From NCBI GenBank assembly GCA_020426125.1, contig JAGQQQ010000048.1:1-9682 (forward strand): 9,682 nucleotides of DNA. Reading direction: 5' to 3'. Below, one piece after another: positions 9,101 through 9,682 of this stretch. The notes under the pieces were generated by a model. It was not told the origin of the DNA and made no database searches. It worked only from the letters and a program-made list of their open reading frames with translations. Position numbers and translations under genes: made by a program. How positions within the stretch are numbered: position 1 is the stretch's first letter; every line of letters starts with the position of its first letter. Origin of the DNA: Planctomycetaceae bacterium (lineage in GTDB: Bacteria > Planctomycetota > Planctomycetia > Planctomycetales > Planctomycetaceae).

Positions 9101-9682
9101 TTGAAATTCGTGAGGTCTTGGATGTTGGAGGAATCGCTGCCGGGATCAATGTCCTTCACGAGTACGGTATTCGCGGCGGTGCCGTCGCTTTTCCAGAGTT
9201 CCGTCCCGTTGGCTCCATCGTTCGCGGTGAAGAAAAGCGTGCCATTGACGTTGGTGAGCAGCGCGGGATTCGACCCTGACGATCCCGATCGAATGTCTTT
9301 GACCTGGACGGTGTTGGCGGCTGTGCCGTCGGTTTTCCAGAGTTCGAGTCCGTTCGCCCCGTCATTGGCCCGGAAAAACAGCTGTGACCCCACCACGGCG
9401 AAGTTGCCGGGCGAAGAACTGGCGGAACCCGGGTTGAGATTGGCGACCTGGACGGTATTCGCGGCGGTTCCGTCCGTCTTCCAAAGCTCGCTTCCGTTGG
9501 TTCCATCATTGGCGGAGAAGAACAGTTCCCCTTGGAACAGCGTCATCCCCGAAGGACTCGCGGAGCCGGATCCCGGATTGATGTCGATCAACTGGCTCGG
9601 GCCGCTTCCATCGCTGATCCACAACTCAGTGCCGGTCGCCCCATAGGTGGCTCGAAAAATAATCTTGTCGTTTACCGCGGCA
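3127..9682 (-). CDS. Giant ELWxxDGT / beta-helix / FG-GAP repeat surface protein (5'-partial)
   Basis: The frame is open from the window edge to the TGA at 3129-3127: 2184 residues visible, with more upstream. A TTG at 9624 is not the start, because residues before it (VNDKIIFRATYGATGTE) continue the repeat pattern. Modules by visible residue: 1-849, about 17 ELWxxDGT units of 46-52 residues; 850-1180, beta-rich linker with DSDGNDTDDSLTL and GDGDDSLTIDF acidic turns; 1181-1546, 11 glycine-rich beta-helix units; 1547-1671, more beta strands; 1672-1788, an autotransporter-type cap (SPGQLV, then a LVIIDNDG strand, then TFNGLPEGA, then YVGGDGNDVALI); 1797-2184, FG-GAP/VCBS repeats. It is strongly biased to Gly, Thr, Asn, Asp and Ser and very poor in Cys, which fits an extracellular protein, presumably calcium-stabilised and adhesive or structural. 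The ELW family (named for its ELWxxDGT motif) has no assigned biochemical role. The C-terminus (GGVGQVGAIQAR) shows no sorting motif, and any signal peptide is outside the window. The architecture is clear; the function is inference. Confidence 0.95.
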   Translation of the reverse strand, partial: AAVNDKIIFRATYGATGTELWISDGSGPSQLIDINPGSGSASPSGMTLFQGELFFSANDGTNGSELWKTDGTAANTVQVANLNPGSASSSPGNFAVVGSQLFFRANDGANGLELWKTDGTAANTVQVKDIRSGSSGSNPALLTNVNGTLFFTANDGANGTELWKSDGTAANTVLVKDIDPGSDSSNIQDLTNFNGRLVFTARDHFFYQYSPYIRENNQEVWVSDGTTANTTVLTEIRSGNNGSYPGSLTVSNGSLFFGASNGTSAGQNGSELWKTDGTAANTVQVADIRPGNFSSGPRDLTDVNGTLFFRANDGTNGNELFKSDGTAANTVQVRNISPGSGSSFPQNLINVNGTLFFQANDGTNGFELWKSDGTSGGTTQLPVIGQGTTYPGINNVTNVNGTLFFSANDQGYSYDHELWKANTTTVTKLIAGGNDGSDPANFVDVNGIAFFTADDGTNGVELFMSDGVNAPVLVKNINPGAADSNPRYLTNVNGTLFFQANDGSNGLELWKSDGTAANTVLVRDIRGGANISSGASRLTNVNGTLFFRANDGVNGTELWKSDGTAANTVQVRDIRTGAGSSSFPDQLTNVNGTLLFTANNGTNGRELWKTDGTSANTVLVRDINPGGGYSYASNLTNVNGTLFFTAHSGDYDYELWKSDGTAANTVLVKNINPTGNSSATQFTDVNGILFFRATDGTNGIELWKSDGTAANTVQVRDIVTGSGSGFPVNLTNVNGTLFFRANDGVNGAELWKSDGTTANTVQVADIRSGSQSGNPDQFVNSNGVLYFTADNGVNGSELWRSTGSSASLAADVAPGAPGSSPTEVTSVNDRIFFQAAVAGIGRELVVFEFVAVPTTTADLAAGVLTVTDSDGNDTDDSLTLSYNAGTYTLTDTTGALIDASSIPGSTGNGTSTVTFPDTGITSLVFDTGDGDDSLTIDFGGGGNPIPTGGLTFTAGGQTTGDSLIITGNPTAFGTATFGFTNNNDGTVDLDGSTINYTGLEPIDFSGSSVDNLVLNFTSAKGEIITLSDDGNAADGISTIDSTEGESLAFPTPNVSLTVNTEASGGSGADLIHVEGLDSTFDANLTVQAGTDDTLNFQTNPTVLNGGSLLAKANEISVTQNVTTTGSGSISLATTAGITVTGATIAVASGDLTLSANLAGTATGPFVGIQVVNSTIQTSGTGNISIVGAAGDDAASSNLHGVSLSGGSVVESTVAGGGSITLTGTGGDGDGSNHGVSIAGAGTKVMSAEGAIEVIGAGGSNTGSQNFGVSISGGAAIQSTGKGINAATIKIDGTGGSGTDSNAGTWITDSGTSIVSINGNMEITGTGGNGTGTNNGGVILSNGSVVESTGTGANAAKIAVGGTGGPGTTGNIGILVMDAGSKVVSIDGPIALTGQGDGTADQNSGIEIQGAVAATGSATITVHGTAGAGTTQNVGVRVGGTGATISSADGTVSITGIGAGSGSANTGIEIFSGASLESTGIGNVTISGTGGAGTDDNLGVSITDAGTSVLTSSGTISLTGQGAGSGTGNEDLALLFGATLGGATTSGAITINADSATFAAGTSIQSSGDLAVFARTKGTTIGLGGGAGSLNLDDTELGILADGFSSITIGAMGSLGSVNVETATFQDALTINGGTIHVDGLTAVGSPITLNGTSVATPAGVAANSITGTLITINAPVAPGGSPGQLVSVGDLTFGTGSLFGLEIDGITPGDGFDQIIVTGAVTLTGAGLESARSVTPAVGTELVIIDNDGVDPVVGTFNGLPEGAKLTINKQAFEITYVGGDGNDVALIAKNDGNPHPNDILLFDETALRFKLAINDGAGQFDWFQTNALPVNINGYDSFVGDFDGDGDLDGVVRNRDNNNVNLYTNDGTGSLSGPLLKGTMGTAGTAKHFQVGDYDGNGRDEILWLYTDGKFAGSVFVRDVTTGTFYLFTANPSYDFFITGDVNGDGFDDLVGLYDSIDNTRTNIIPFYSILSNNPLLPRRLSPIPTAGGGPTLGAFGKSIVTDGLSGFRAADLNGDGFDDIVAVTTMGATPGQVLTATATGKTAGDAMIFGTAHRFIASNRAPIFAPMNFPDPILVGQFNSDFRADLFSPDSSGGLFVSLATVNPAFLNPVVLNDPAVAFGNGIAGLDYIVGDFNGDGFDDVVAFGANATVYQSNGTSAFGMGLDFGPIIGGGVGQVGAIQAR
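3130..4290 (-). repeat. C-terminal FG-GAP/VCBS repeats with calcium-binding loops
   Basis: About 390 residues with EF-hand-like Asp loops, in order: DFDGDGDLD, DYDGNGRDE, DVNGDGFDD, DLNGDGFDD, a degenerate FNSDFRADLF, and DFNGDGFDD. Each precedes a hydrophobic strand (GVVRNR, ILWLY, LVGLY, IVAV, VVAFG). This is the pattern of an integrin-alpha-like beta-propeller with calcium in each blade, and it fits six or seven blades. One blade has lost most of its Asp ligands. Such domains in bacterial exoproteins usually mediate binding to sugars or other proteins; the ligand here is unknown. Confidence 0.85.
4317..4665 (-). other. Autotransporter-type beta-strand cap domain
   Basis: The segment starts with APGGSPGQLVSVGDLTFG and runs through GDGFDQIIVTGAVTLTGAGL and ELVIIDNDGVDPVVGTFNGL to EITYVGGDGNDVALI. 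This is the familiar closing module of autotransporter-associated beta-strand proteins in Planctomycetes and Verrucomicrobia, where it caps the beta-helix. Here a second domain follows it, so it does not mark the end of the protein. Confidence 0.75.
5044..6141 (-). repeat. Eleven glycine-rich beta-helix repeats of two alternating types
   Basis: Eleven units of 29-37 residues (366 residues in total) share the pattern xIxIxGTGGxGTxxNxGVxI followed by a G-rich turn. Even and odd units differ in the second half. One type reads SGGSVVEST, SGGAAIQST, SNGSVVEST, FSGASLEST; the other reads AGTKVMSAEG, SGTSIVSING, AGSKVVSIDG, AGTSVLTSSG. Three of the first type carry a short GxNAA or VAGG extension. 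The array resembles filamentous-haemagglutinin beta-helices, each unit probably forming one or two helical turns. Confidence 0.8.
6142..7134 (-). other. Beta-rich linker between the repeat arrays
   Basis: About 330 residues without internal tandem repeats. They alternate short beta strands with acidic Gly/Asp turns (DGNDTDDSLTL, DTGDGDDSLTIDF, GGLTFTAGG, LNFTSAKGEIITLSDDGN, GSGADLIHVEG). This style is typical of large planctomycete and cyanobacterial surface proteins and may bind calcium. From about 6350 down it shifts to filamentous-haemagglutinin-like strands (GSLLAKANEISVTQNV, GSISLATTAGITVTG) that lead into the next array. Confidence 0.6.
7135..9682 (-). repeat. Tandem ELWxxDGT repeat array, about 17 units plus a decayed last one
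   Basis: The unit reads LFFRANDGTNGTELWKSDGT, then AANTVxVxDIxxGS, then a variable spacer, then LTNVNGT. The VNGT-type anchor recurs on the plus strand near 7193, 7329, 7468, 7617, 7757, 7902, 8049, 8196, 8339, 8475, 8619, 8762, 8918, 9090, 9237, 9381, 9527 and 9670. Spacing is mostly 136-156 bases, with one 172-base interval. The last unit before the linker has decayed to IFFQAAVAGIGRELVVFEF. The array continues beyond the right edge. Units are coding and contiguous, so this is neither CRISPR nor a non-coding satellite. Confidence 0.93.

Noticed and set aside
7972..9279. 435-residue open frame on the plus strand, and a 231-residue one at 7748-8443
   Set aside because: Both are antisense to the ELW array and show the same period (recurring FAAVPSLFQSS in one frame, PEFxxVxxIVxxEE in the other), so they are mirror images of the coding repeats.
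9622..9624. TTG as the start of the giant gene
   Set aside because: The frame upstream of it is open to the window edge and continues a recognisable ELW unit, so the gene is cut by the window.
7135..9682. CRISPR-like or satellite array
   Set aside because: The period of about 145 bases, absence of identical short repeats with unique spacers, and an uninterrupted reading frame show a protein-coding tandem repeat.

Overview
The window looks like chromosome of a planctomycete-type bacterium. This is inferred, not proven, from three things: a giant low-complexity surface protein that joins ELWxxDGT, beta-helix, autotransporter-type cap and FG-GAP modules; an unrecognised membrane protein of a style common in that phylum; and GC-rich intergenic DNA with short palindromes that open with GGTGCCAC. 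No housekeeping gene is present to fix the taxonomy.

Layout. Bases 1-173 hold no gene, only a cluster of strong short hairpins. Bases 174-1058, read on the minus strand, are best explained as the decayed remnant of a group II intron. The C-terminal maturase part of its reverse transcriptase survives (about 683 down to 282). It is followed by a damaged domain V (245-213) and a well-preserved domain VI with an unpaired branch-point A seven bases from a predicted 3' end at 174. A GTGCG motif at 1058 and a structured segment behind it may be the old 5' end, which would make this an internally deleted intron of about 885 bases. Bases 1203-2927 (plus) encode a 574-residue protein with about three N-terminal membrane segments, a large soluble part and a HEAT-like C-terminal region. 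A short convergent intergenic stretch (2928-3126) with one terminator-like hairpin separates it from the last gene.

Bases 3127-9682 (minus) are one continuous reading frame that runs off the right edge: at least 2184 residues of a very large, presumably secreted or surface-displayed, repeat protein. In order from the visible N-terminal side it has about 17 ELWxxDGT units (9682-7135), a beta-rich linker (7134-6142), 11 glycine-rich beta-helix units of two alternating types (6141-5044), a further beta-rich stretch ending in an autotransporter-type cap (4665-4317), and a C-terminal FG-GAP/VCBS calcium-binding repeat domain (about 4290-3130). The true N-terminus and signal peptide lie outside the window.

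The two intact genes converge and give no sign of a shared pathway. I see no defence system, CRISPR array, tRNA or rRNA. The points of most interest are the architecture and repeat evolution of the giant protein and the dead intron.
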